A DNA stretch of 64,000 bases from Oceanirhabdus sp942490885. GTDB taxonomy: Bacteria; Bacillota; Clostridia; Clostridiales; Clostridiaceae. A model generated the notes under the pieces. That model worked only from the letters and a program-made list of their open reading frames with translations. It ran no database searches and had not been told where the DNA came from. Of this stretch, positions 47,279 to 55,542 are shown piece by piece; positions within the stretch are counted from its first letter, which is position 1; the number at the start of each line of letters is the position of its first letter. A program made the position numbers and the translations under genes. The stretch lies in NCBI GenBank assembly GCA_942490885.1, contig CALNYT010000002.1, positions 806,001 through 870,000 on the forward strand. The letters are read 5' to 3'.

Positions 47279-47393
47279 TATATTACCGTCCTTTTCTTAT
47301 TCTTTAGTAAATTATTTTGTTACAATATTAATCATTGGTTGAGCAATTTATTCATAGTCTTACAATGTATTATATTCATATAAGAGGAGAGAA

Positions 47394-47584
47394 GTGAATG
47401 ATTCGACAAAAATTCTTGAATAACTGGACAACCTTAGCAAACTATTGGAAAAAGCAATAGATAACTAACTATCTATTAAAAAACAAAAATTAGATATATA
47501 TGTATATATGTTAGAATTAATTATAAGATTATATTGGTTATTTTCAATAATAAAGGTGTGGGAGTGGGAGTATGGCAGATTATA
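47394..47584 (+). pseudogene. Short gene with two in-frame TAA codons
   Basis: After AGAGGAGAG, GTG 47394 opens NDSTKILE-stop-LDNLSKLLEKAIDN-stop-LSIKKQKLDIYVYMLELI with no loss of frame. Both stops are TAA where CAA (Gln) would fit. It looks like a small helical protein recently inactivated. Chance open frames in AT-rich DNA are the alternative. Confidence 0.3.
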
Positions 47585-48831
47585 GAGATATGTGGAATAG
47601 GTTGAATATGGATCTTGAAAGACATGATCAATTATGTGAAGTATTACCTGAATTATATAGTTCAGTGTATTTAGAACAGAAAGATAGACCAGAGGGGATG
47701 AATTACTTTAATTTTGTTGTTGCTGAAGTTCATGGACTTAGAGTACAGGAGCTAGAAGAAGCTAGAAATAGTGGCAAAAAAGTTGTAGGTACATTTTGCG
47801 TTTTTGTACCTGATGAAGTGATACTTGCTTTAGGAGCTGTAAGTGTTGGTCTTTGTGCAGGGTCACAATTCTGGATAGAAAGTGGAGAAAAAGTACTCCC
47901 TAAAAATTTATGTCCTCTTATAAAAGCCTTTACAGGTGCTATGGTTGATAAAACATGTCCTTATTTCCAATCATGTGATATGTTAGTAGGAGAAACTACA
48001 TGTGATGGGAAGAAAAAAGCTTGGGAAATATTGAATGAATATAAACCTGTGCATGTTATGGATCTTCCACAAATGAAGAGATGTAAAGACCATACAATGT
48101 GGAATGAAGAAATTCAAATATTTATAGATAAAATGGAAGCACTAACAGGAAACAAATTAACTACAGATAATCTTAAAAAAGCAATAGATTTATGTAATAG
48201 AAAAAGAAGAGTACTTAAGAGACTTTATGATTTAAGAAAGTTCAAACCATCACCAATTAGTGGGCTAGATTCTTTACTAGTCTCTCAAATTGCGTTCTAT
48301 GATGATCCAGAAAGATTTATTGAGAACGTATCAAAGCTATGTGATGAATTAGAAGAAAGAATTAAGAAACAGGTTGATGAAGGTAAGAAGAGAATAATGA
48401 TAACTGGTACGCCAATGGCTCTTCCAAACTGGAAAATGCATTCAATAATAGAAAATTTGGATGCTCAAGTAGTTGTTGAGGAGACTTGTACTGGAACAAG
48501 ATATTTTGAAAATGAGGTTTCAGAAGAAGGGGAAACTCTTGAAGCACTAATTAAAAATTTAGGGGATAGATACCTTAATATTAATTGTGCATGTTTTACA
48601 CCTAATACAGGAAGAAATGATGATATTTTAAGATATGCTGAAGAATATAATGTTGATGGAGTTATTGATTACGGATTATCATTCTGCCATACTTATTCTA
48701 TAGAAAGTAAAAGTGTACAAGATGCATTAAAAGAAAAAAATATTCCAGTAATGAGAATTGAAACTGATTATTCTAATGAAGATTCAGGACAAATCAAAAC
48801 TAGAATAGAGGCTTTCTTAGAAATTATTTAA
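47572..48831 (+). CDS. 2-hydroxyacyl-CoA dehydratase-like protein, double-cubane-cluster type
   Basis: 419 residues of the HgdB/FldC superfamily (PF06050 type). Conserved cysteines appear in GTFCVFVPDEVILALGA, GLCAGSQFW, LCPLIKAF, VDKTCPYFQSCDMLVGETTC and NCACF. True dehydratases need two such subunits; here there is one, followed by DUF3343 and a BadF-type ATPase. That is the arrangement of the homodimeric double-cubane [Fe8S9] proteins, which reduce small molecules with ATP-driven electrons. The start follows GGGAGTGGGAG. The substrate is unknown. Confidence 0.82.
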   Translation: MADYRDMWNRLNMDLERHDQLCEVLPELYSSVYLEQKDRPEGMNYFNFVVAEVHGLRVQELEEARNSGKKVVGTFCVFVPDEVILALGAVSVGLCAGSQFWIESGEKVLPKNLCPLIKAFTGAMVDKTCPYFQSCDMLVGETTCDGKKKAWEILNEYKPVHVMDLPQMKRCKDHTMWNEEIQIFIDKMEALTGNKLTTDNLKKAIDLCNRKRRVLKRLYDLRKFKPSPISGLDSLLVSQIAFYDDPERFIENVSKLCDELEERIKKQVDEGKKRIMITGTPMALPNWKMHSIIENLDAQVVVEETCTGTRYFENEVSEEGETLEALIKNLGDRYLNINCACFTPNTGRNDDILRYAEEYNVDGVIDYGLSFCHTYSIESKSVQDALKEKNIPVMRIETDYSNEDSGQIKTRIEAFLEII

Positions 48832-48898
48832 TATTGCTTTATAGATTTCTATAATCAATCTTTATTTAATCAAAAAAATTAATGGAAATATATTGTAT

Positions 48899-48970
48899 AA
48901 AGAACAAAGAGCAGAGAACGAAGAATAAATTATCCTAAATTTTTCTTTATTCTTTAATCTTTGTTCTTTG
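48899..48970. repeat. Inverted AAGAACAAAGA repeat (hairpin)
   Basis: AAAGAACAAAGAGCAGAGAA near 48899 is mirrored by TCTTTAATCTTTGTTCTTTG near 48950-48970. The arms could fold into one long hairpin. It lies inside the operon between the dehydratase-like gene and DUF3343, and may attenuate or process the transcript. It belongs to the same family as 35444-35625. Confidence 0.55.
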
Positions 48971-48994
48971 CATTAAATGAAGGTGGTATAATAA

Positions 48995-49237
48995 ATGAAA
49001 TATTATATATTATTTGAGAGTCATACTGATGGATTAAAAGTAGAATCACACCTAAAAAAAGAAGGTATAAAATACACAATTGCCCCTACACCAAGGAAAC
49101 TTTCTACTTGTTGTGGTATTTCCATTATGTATGAGATTGAAGATGAAAAAAGGATAAAAAGAATAGTTGAAGAGAATAATCTTAGAATAAAAGGTTTTCA
49201 TAGTTTAGAAAGTAAAGTAAAGAATTTTTACGCTTAG
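48995..49237 (+). CDS. DUF3343 protein (putative Se/S carrier-like)
   Basis: 80 residues. The fold signature is ILFESHTDGLKVESHLKKEG, then APTPRKLSTCCGISIMYEIE with a vicinal Cys-Cys pair, as in DUF3343 proteins annotated as possible Se/S carriers. It commonly accompanies BadF-type activases. ATG 48995 follows GAAGGTGG. It is 11 bp from the next start, so part of the same operon. Confidence 0.82.
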   Translation: MKYYILFESHTDGLKVESHLKKEGIKYTIAPTPRKLSTCCGISIMYEIEDEKRIKRIVEENNLRIKGFHSLESKVKNFYA

Positions 49238-49248
49238 AGGTGAGACGT

Positions 49249-50007
49249 ATGTATTATATAGGAATAGATATAGGATCTACTGCAGCTAAGGTTGCTGTAT
49301 TTAATGAAGATGAATTAATGGAAACGTTTGTTATGCCCACTGGGTGGAGTAGCGTTGAAACTGCTAATCTTATTAAAGAAAAACTAAACATATTAGAGAT
49401 AGATGAAGAAAATTCAAAAGTTGTGGCAACAGGTTATGGAAGGGTATCTGTACCTTATGCAGATAAGACAATAACTGAGATAACTTGTCATGGAAAAGGG
49501 GCTGCGTATCTTAGTAATAGTAACTGTACTGTAATTGATATAGGGGGTCAAGATACTAAGGTAATAACTGTAGAAAATGATATGGTAACAAATTTTATTA
49601 TGAATGATAAATGTTCAGCAGGAACAGGAAGATTTTTAGAAATTATGGGTAATACACTTGGAGTTGATATAGAAAACCTATGTAAACTAGCATCCAAAGG
49701 TTCAGGAATTACTATAAGTTCCATGTGTACTGTTTTTGCAGAATCGGAGGTTATAAGTTTAATAGGTAGAGGAGAGAAAAAAGAAGATATTGCCTTCGCT
49801 ATTGTAGATTCAGTTGTAAGTAAAGTGAAATCACTATGTGGAAAACATTCCACAGCAACAAATTACTTTTTAACAGGTGGTTTATGTGGAAGTGAGTACA
49901 TTATAAATAGACTTTCAGATAAACTAAGTGTACCAGTAAAAACAACTGAACTAGCTAGATATGCAGGAGCTATCGGTGCTGCGCTTATGGCTAAAAAGAT
50001 TAAATAG
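49249..50007 (+). CDS. BadF/BcrA-type acyl-CoA dehydratase activase (ATPase)
   Basis: 252 residues with the ASKHA ATPase motifs GIDIGSTAAKVAVF, VIDIGGQDTKVI and TGGLCGSEYI. The two cysteines that hold the intersubunit [4Fe-4S] cluster are in DKCSAGTGRFLEIMG and ISSMCTVFAESEVIS. It uses ATP hydrolysis to push low-potential electrons into its partner, here the single-subunit protein at 47572. ATG 49249 follows AGAGGTGAG; GTG 49240 overlaps that site and is less likely. Confidence 0.92.
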   Translation: MYYIGIDIGSTAAKVAVFNEDELMETFVMPTGWSSVETANLIKEKLNILEIDEENSKVVATGYGRVSVPYADKTITEITCHGKGAAYLSNSNCTVIDIGGQDTKVITVENDMVTNFIMNDKCSAGTGRFLEIMGNTLGVDIENLCKLASKGSGITISSMCTVFAESEVISLIGRGEKKEDIAFAIVDSVVSKVKSLCGKHSTATNYFLTGGLCGSEYIINRLSDKLSVPVKTTELARYAGAIGAALMAKKIK

Positions 50008-50032
50008 TTTAATTGATGATTTAAACACAAGA

Positions 50033-50065
50033 ACCGGAAAGGTTTCATTATTACCTTTTTTCGGT
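50033..50065 (+). terminator. Hairpin at operon end
   Basis: ACCGGAAAGGT pairs with ACCTTTTTTCGGT, with a small bulge. The U-run is inside the 3' arm, so its terminator strength is uncertain. Confidence 0.45.
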
Positions 50066-50111
50066 ATACATTATTTTATTTACAGAAGAGTATCTGTATA
50101 GCAATTCAGAG

Positions 50112-50672
50112 ATGAATATTAATGATTTTTTAGAACAATTCAATAGTCCATTATATAAACCAATTATTCAAATAGATGTTTCAAAAGAGTCATCTAATCG
50201 TATACTTGTTGATTTATTATATAAAGAATATAAGTCAGAAGATGATAGTATAGTGAAGGCACAATTGTTAAAGTCTCTTTTAAGAAGTTTCATGCTCACA
50301 ATCAGTAAGTTTAAGAAATCTAATGAACGGAGAGAAAGTTCTGGGAGTTATAAACGGTTTATGGAATTTAAAAATCTTGTAGAGATTCATTATAAGGAAA
50401 AAAAGACAGTACAAGATTATGCCAAGATGATGTTAGTCTCTCAAAAAACTATTAATCAAGTAACAAGGGCGGCAGTGGATTTATCTGCTAAGCAATTTAT
50501 TATAGATAGAATTTTGTTGGAAATAAAAAGATACATAGGACAAGGCGATTTCACAATAAATGAGATTTCAGATTTAATGGGATTTGATGAGCCTTCTAAT
50601 TTAACTAAGTTTTTTAAACGGTATGAAGGTGTTTCACCTAAGGAATTTAGAGCAGAATACTTTAGTAAATAA
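50112..50672 (+). CDS. AraC-family regulator, N-terminally truncated
   Basis: 186 residues. The C-terminal half is an AraC-type double HTH: DYAKMMLVSQKTINQVTRAA, then INEISDLMGFDEPSNLTKFF and KRYEGVSPKEFRAEYF. The N-terminal sensor is nearly absent. In the same frame upstream of ATG 50112 the codons still read VYIILFTEEYLYSNSE, the end of a cupin-type sensor domain, so a 5' deletion is likely. No ribosome site supports ATG 50112. It may be a pseudogene or a constitutive DNA-binding fragment. Confidence 0.7.
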   Translation: MNINDFLEQFNSPLYKPIIQIDVSKESSNRILVDLLYKEYKSEDDSIVKAQLLKSLLRSFMLTISKFKKSNERRESSGSYKRFMEFKNLVEIHYKEKKTVQDYAKMMLVSQKTINQVTRAAVDLSAKQFIIDRILLEIKRYIGQGDFTINEISDLMGFDEPSNLTKFFKRYEGVSPKEFRAEYFSK

Positions 50673-50764
50673 AAGATTGAAAAAATAAAACTATCATAAT
50701 GTAGACATTACTTCATAACCATCCTGAATTATTAACTAAATATTATCTATAATTGCTGTTTATT

Positions 50765-50786
50765 AAATTGTAATCAAATTGTAACC
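50765..50786 (+). promoter_or_regulatory. Direct repeat, possible OmpR-type box
   Basis: AAATTGTAA at 50765-50773 and 50776-50784 are offset by 11 bases. They lie 200 bases before the lipoprotein gene at 50984. The remainder of 50673-50983 has no gene. Confidence 0.35.
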
Positions 50787-50983
50787 GTTTTCTTTATTTT
50801 TAGGTATATAATTCTTTAAGTTGAGGAAATTTCATAATACAGTTATAAAGCAAGTTGTAGTATATACTGTAATATATACTTAATCTACACACACTATTTT
50901 GTGTATAGAACTAAAGAACTTTAATAAAAATGTAATCATGTAATTTCTTATATAAATAATTAATTTCGTAAGGGATGGATAAT

Positions 50984-51418
50984 ATGAAAAAATCTATAAG
51001 TATTATTTTAGCAAGTATATGTATAATAGGATTAGTTGGATGTGGTGCAAATAAAAACGCAAATTCAAAAACAACTGAAAATCAAACGGTAGAACAGAAA
51101 CAAAACAATTCAAATACTTCAAAATCAGAAGAACAAGAAAAAGAAAATAATGATGAAAAAATTAGTTCAAATCCTCTTGTAGGTGAATGGTCAGATGTTA
51201 ATGAAGGTACTGTAATAGAGTTTACTGAAGATGGTAAATTATTTAGAGCAGGTACTGAAGTAGATACATATGAACTAGTTGGAGAGAATACTGTTAAACT
51301 TACTTCCCCAGAAGGCGAAGAACTTGAAATTACATATGAAATAGATGGTGATACTCTTAAATGGGCAACTAACATGGGAGAAGGTCAAGAATTTAAAAAA
51401 ATCAATCCTGTAGGTTAA
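50984..51418 (+). CDS. Small lipoprotein, lipocalin-like
   Basis: 144 residues with lipobox GLVGC and an Asn/Gln/Lys-rich linker very like that of the lipoprotein at 41010 (NQTVEQKQNN versus NQSVEQKENA). The mature domain, NPLVGEWSDVNEGTVIEFTE ... EITYEIDGDTLKW, is the small barrel seen in many clostridial lipoproteins (DUF5640/lipocalin-like). ATG 50984 suits AAGGGATGG better than ATG 50975. Function is unknown. Confidence 0.75.
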   Translation: MKKSISIILASICIIGLVGCGANKNANSKTTENQTVEQKQNNSNTSKSEEQEKENNDEKISSNPLVGEWSDVNEGTVIEFTEDGKLFRAGTEVDTYELVGENTVKLTSPEGEELEITYEIDGDTLKWATNMGEGQEFKKINPVG

Positions 51419-51426
51419 TGGATATT

Positions 51427-51457
51427 AGCTGTGACTTGAAAATAGTCACAGCTTTTT
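51427..51457 (+). terminator. Terminator of the small lipoprotein gene
   Basis: AGCTGTGACT and AGTCACAGCT around TGAAAAT, followed by T's. It lies between convergent genes. Confidence 0.9.
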
Positions 51458-51469
51458 ATTTCTATATAT

Positions 51470-52111
51470 CTAAAGCTTTGATGCTAATTCTCTAGCTTCT
51501 TTCTTTCCTTTCTCAACAGCTTTATGTTCTTCTTCCTCAGTAAATTGAGTGTTATCAACTAAAATTTCATGGAAGTTTTTTATACCAAGAAATTTAAAAA
51601 TATCCTTTAGATATGTTCCTCCATGATTGATTTTTCTTTCTAGAAGCCATGGTACTGGTCCACCAGAGGATTGAATGTATACCATTGTTCTGCATTTATC
51701 ATCTAATAGACCTCTAATATCATTAGGCTCTATTCTTATTGTAACATCCTGTTGTATTATGCAATCTAAATATTCCTTCATCGGTGCAGGAAACAAAAGA
51801 CTCCACATAGGTACTGCTATTACATAAAAGTCTGCATCTTTAAATTCTTTTGCAAGTTCAATTATTCTATCTACGTTTTTTTTCTCATCTTTTGATAATT
51901 CATTATATACCTGGTCATCTACAAGTTCATTTCTTCCTTTAAAATATCTGTAATGAAGTCTAGGTATATTTATTTCATAAAGATCTAATTCTTTAAGTTC
52001 AAAATCACTGTTTTTTTCCATTAATGAGTTTACAAACTCTCTTCCAACGCTCTTACTAGCAGATATATTTTCAGGCTTTGAGTTACAAGTAATATAGAGC
52101 AATTTTTTCAT
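51470..52111 (-). CDS. FMN-dependent NADH-azoreductase/flavodoxin-fold reductase
   Basis: 213 residues with the flavodoxin-like fold of AzoR/quinone reductases. The phosphate-binding segment is ITCNSKPENISASKSVGREF, and the flavin-side motif is AVPMWSLLFPAPMKEYLDCI. It should reduce quinones or azo compounds with NAD(P)H. ATG 52111 lies 8 bases after AGAGGTG; the GTG at 52120 overlaps that site. It stands alone. Confidence 0.85.
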   Translation of the reverse strand: MKKLLYITCNSKPENISASKSVGREFVNSLMEKNSDFELKELDLYEINIPRLHYRYFKGRNELVDDQVYNELSKDEKKNVDRIIELAKEFKDADFYVIAVPMWSLLFPAPMKEYLDCIIQQDVTIRIEPNDIRGLLDDKCRTMVYIQSSGGPVPWLLERKINHGGTYLKDIFKFLGIKNFHEILVDNTQFTEEEEHKAVEKGKKEARELASKL

Positions 52112-52286
52112 TTTTAACACCTCTTTTATTGTTTTTCATATATAGTATCTGCTTTTGATATTCTTAATATGCTAATAATTGCTCACGGTTGAACTTTCTA
52201 TTTTAAAATCTTTTGGTTTCAGTTGTACAGTTTTTCGTATAAGTATTACATTATAATAGCTTCATATATTCACTATAATAAAGGTA

Positions 52287-52387
52287 TAGAGAATCCATAG
52301 TTAAACTTAATTTATACATATCCCAAAATCGCAGTGCTTCAATGAGTTTTGGGTGTGTATAAATTTAGTTTCAACTTGGAATCTCTA
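52287..52387. repeat. 101-bp IS630-type miniature element, copy 3
   Basis: Left end TAGAGAATCC, right end GGAATCTCTA, with TA on both sides (52285-52286 and 52388-52389). The core CCCAAAATCGCAGTGCTTC and TCAATGAGTTTTGGG folds into a hairpin and is shared with the copies at 27851 and 27954. It sits in the promoter region of the next gene. Confidence 0.88.
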
Positions 52388-52443
52388 TATGTTAAAGAAA
52401 GTTTATTATTGAATATATAAAAATATATTAAGAGGTGATTATA

Positions 52444-53775
52444 GTGGAGATTAGTTGGTTATCAATAGTGCCTGTTTTATTAGCAATTATTTTATCTTTT
52501 GTAGTTAAGAATGTATTTATTGCACTTTTATCAGGAATTATTGTAGCAGGAATTATTTTAGATTTTAATACAGGAAGAATTTTTACAGGTTTAGATAGTA
52601 TTTATCAAGTGTTTCAAGATGATTGGGCAGCAAAATCAATTTTATTTTGTTTAATGATAGGTGCTTTTGTTTATGTGATTGAAGCTTCAGGCGGGGTTCA
52701 CGGAATGGTAGAGTATTTAACTGAAAAGAGAAAAGTTGTGAAATCTAAAATGGGAGGACAAGTTTCCGCAGGGGTAATAGATGTCGACCCAATGAGTGTG
52801 GTTATTTCAGTAATTCCATTTCAGCTGTATGGAATATTCTCAATACTATTAGTTGCACTGGTGATTCTAATGGATAAACATAGGAAGAGGGAAGGCCAAT
52901 GGGGAAAAGTGAATAAAGAAAATGTGCAACCTGAGGAAAACTCTCCAGAAGAAATATTTGAAGGTGTTATAACACCAAAAGTCAAAAATATGATTGTTCC
53001 ATTGGTTTTATTAGTGGGGAGTATCTTCGGTATTATGTGCATTACTGGTAATGGAAATATATTAAAAGGTGATGGATCAGCAGGTATTTATGTTGGTGCT
53101 ATTGTTACCTTGATTGTTACAGGAATTTATTATATTTCCCAAGGAATAACTAACACAGAAACTTATATGAAATGGGTTGTTAAAGGGATGGGTAATTACC
53201 TTGGAGTAACTATGATTTTGGTTTTAGCATTTGCATTTAGTAATTTAGTAGGAAAATTGGGAACAGGTGCTTTTATTGCATCTATCAGTAGTAGTGTGAA
53301 TCCAGCATTTGTCCCATTGATGATTTTTATTGTGGGTGCAATGATGTCATTTGCTACAGGAACAAGCGGAGGCACAGTGGCGGTATTAATTCCAATAGCT
53401 GTAGTAGGGGGAACAGGACAAGTTGGATACCCATTGACTGAGGAACTTCTTAAACTTGGAGCGGAAGTTGTAGTAGTTTCAAGAAGAAAGCATGATAGAA
53501 ATAAAGAAAAATTAGAGAATTTAAAAACTCAAGGTGCAGAATTACAGTTCTGTGGTGAGTACAATAATGTTGAAAATTTAACTGAAATATTTGAAGAAGT
53601 AGATGTTGTTGTGGTAACAACTCAACTGAATGTAGGTATTACTGAAAAGATTGAAGTAAAAATTATGGAAGCCGCTGAAAAAGCTGGGGTAAAACGATTT
53701 GTACCTTGTGAAGAGGTCTTAGAAAAGTTGGCTGATAGTGAGTATCTAGATATTCTTTTATTGAGAACTTCTTAG
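52444..53775 (+). pseudogene. Scrambled fusion: NhaC-type Na+/H+ antiporter joined to an NmrA-like protein
   Basis: One open frame of 443 codons joins unrelated pieces. Residues 1 to about 320 are NhaC antiporter (WLSIVPVLLAIILSFVVKNV, later TGTSGGTVAVLIPIA), but the conserved central block after VVKSKMGGQ, about 100 residues in relatives, is missing. At IPIA-VVGGTGQVGYPL it passes in frame into an NAD(P)-binding NmrA-like domain, and near FVPCE-EVLEKLADSEYLD another internal deletion occurs. GTG 52444 follows AAGAGGTGA. The protein is unlikely to work as either parent. Confidence 0.75.
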
Positions 53776-54331
53776 AACAGAGTTGAATAATGGATTTCAT
53801 TTTGCAAGTGGAATGCAACTTAGAAATGAATGTAATAAAATTATGGAAAAATAAGGCTATGTATAATAAGATTTTCTTTTGAAAAAATAGTTATATACTT
53901 TTCAGAAGCAATATTGAGAAAGATTTAATTGATTAAACCGTACTTTTTAAAAGTACGGTTTTGTATGGATAAACTTTGAATTTATTGAAGTTACTATAAG
54001 TTATTTTTACTCATTGCCTTACTTCATATATGATTCTATCTAATAAATATTCCATTGAGCTAAGTTTTATAGATGTAAATAAAAGGCATATTACTAATTG
54101 ATTTGCTCACAAGGAGTAAATTTTCTTTCTAAAATCTATTGGAATCTAGTTTATGAAGAGTAAATATAGATTGTAACTTTGCATTTATTGCTATAACGAA
54201 TGTTTTCACGTTTAGAATTTAAGTTAATATAAAAAATATAGTCGTATCTGAAAAGAGAAGGCTTTTTTTATATATCACAAGAGTATTATATTATGAAAAA
54301 TATTGAATAAAATGACTATATATATATAAAA
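53776..54331. other. Spacer with gene remnant
   Basis: In-frame codons near 53792-53856 read NGFHFASGMQLRNECNKIME before TAA and look like the tail of another lost gene. No other gene is seen. The AT content is high and a terminator lies at 53935. Confidence 0.4.
53935..53962 (+). terminator. Hairpin terminator
   Basis: AAACCGTACTTTT and AAAAGTACGGTTTT form an almost perfect palindrome with a minimal loop. Confidence 0.8.
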
Positions 54332-54360
54332 TTGACGAAAATAGATTTTAATAATATAAT
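54332..54360 (+). promoter_or_regulatory. SigmaA-type promoter of the cassette array
   Basis: TTGACG 54332-54337 and TATAAT 54355-54360 with a 17-base spacer, 52 bases before the first cassette gene. The other copies are preceded by a different, repeated spacer. Confidence 0.75.
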
Positions 54361-54411
54361 TTTAGTATATGTAAAATTTTACAATACATAATAAATCAGG
54401 AGATAAAATTT

Positions 54412-55542
54412 ATGAAAAGATTAAGAGTATTGGTTTTAAGTCTAAGTATATTGCTGGGAAGTACTATGTGTGCATCAGCAATTACTGAAGCTAAAGAAGG
54501 AAACATAATAAAGTATGAAGAGAGCAAAGAATCAAATAAAACTGTTCAAGAGAATGTAAAGGTAAATAATCCAATAACTATTAAATTTGAAGAGAAAATT
54601 AATATAAAGGATAAGAATTGCGTGTTTGTATATGAAAAAGAGAGTGAAAAGAATATAGATGTTAATATAAGTTTTGGTGAGAATGAAAAAGAACTTATAA
54701 TAACACCTAAAGATGATTTGAAAAATGAGATGGAATATATAGTATATATAATAAATCTTAAATACAAAGATAGCAATAAATCTGTGTTTGATATGTATAG
54801 TTTTAAAACAGAGAAATATGTTGAGAAAAAAGAAGAAGATAAGAAAAAAGAAGAAGATAAGAAAAAAGAAGATAAGAAAGATGTGGTAAAGAAAGAAATT
54901 AATGATGAGATATTTAAAAAAACAGGAGTGGAGAAATATCTTTCAACTGAATATGTATCTATAGAAGACGGAATTGTATATGTTAGTCAAAATTCTTCTG
55001 CAGAGGATGCAATAAAGCATTATAAACCAGAAAGTGAATATATTGATGATATAAACACACCTGTATATAATCTTTTAAAATCAAGGCTTGAAGATAATGA
55101 GAGAGGAAATTATACTAAAGCAATATATTCAACAGGGTTTAGTGATGATTATTGTGATGTGTATATTTCAATATCTGAATCTAAGAGAGGTCAGTTTCCA
55201 TTATATGAACTTTTTATAGAAGAAAAAAATATTAATAAAGAAATTAATCCATATGAAGCGTCTATATGGATAAGAGTTAATTCTCTTTATGATACAAATA
55301 GTGAAGTATTTTGTGACAAACATTATGTTGAAAGATTAAAAAAAGATTTAATAGTATTGTTTGGGAAAGAAGGAACAGATATATGTGATTATGTAGTAAG
55401 TGAATATATGTATAAAAGTATGGAAGATAAATATTTTAAGCATAAAAAAGAGTTTGAGAATATAACAGTTTACTCAGAATTCAAAGAGGGGCTTAGGGAT
55501 TTGGAGTTTTTCTTCATAATGAATGATAAAGGTGATAAATAG
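54412..55542 (+). CDS. Cassette A gene 1: secreted protein with Ig-like domain
   Basis: 376 residues. The signal peptide is MKRLRVLVLSLSILLGSTMC with cleavage after ASA. Residues 45-130 resemble an SbsA/Big_5-type Ig-like domain (ITIKFEEKINIKDKNCVFVY ... TPKDDLKNEMEYIVYI). A Lys/Glu linker built of DKKKEE units (about 131-155) leads to a C-terminal domain of about 200 residues with no recognised family. The start follows CAGGAGAT. Its TAG overlaps the GTG of gene 2 by one base. Paralogues follow at 57347, 59996 and 62902. Confidence 0.8.
   Translation: MKRLRVLVLSLSILLGSTMCASAITEAKEGNIIKYEESKESNKTVQENVKVNNPITIKFEEKINIKDKNCVFVYEKESEKNIDVNISFGENEKELIITPKDDLKNEMEYIVYIINLKYKDSNKSVFDMYSFKTEKYVEKKEEDKKKEEDKKKEDKKDVVKKEINDEIFKKTGVEKYLSTEYVSIEDGIVYVSQNSSAEDAIKHYKPESEYIDDINTPVYNLLKSRLEDNERGNYTKAIYSTGFSDDYCDVYISISESKRGQFPLYELFIEEKNINKEINPYEASIWIRVNSLYDTNSEVFCDKHYVERLKKDLIVLFGKEGTDICDYVVSEYMYKSMEDKYFKHKKEFENITVYSEFKEGLRDLEFFFIMNDKGDK

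Noticed and set aside
54800..54890. Tandem GAAGATAAGAAAAAA units as a CRISPR-like or regulatory repeat
   Set aside because: They are in-frame codons for a Lys/Glu linker, with no spacers and no cas genes.
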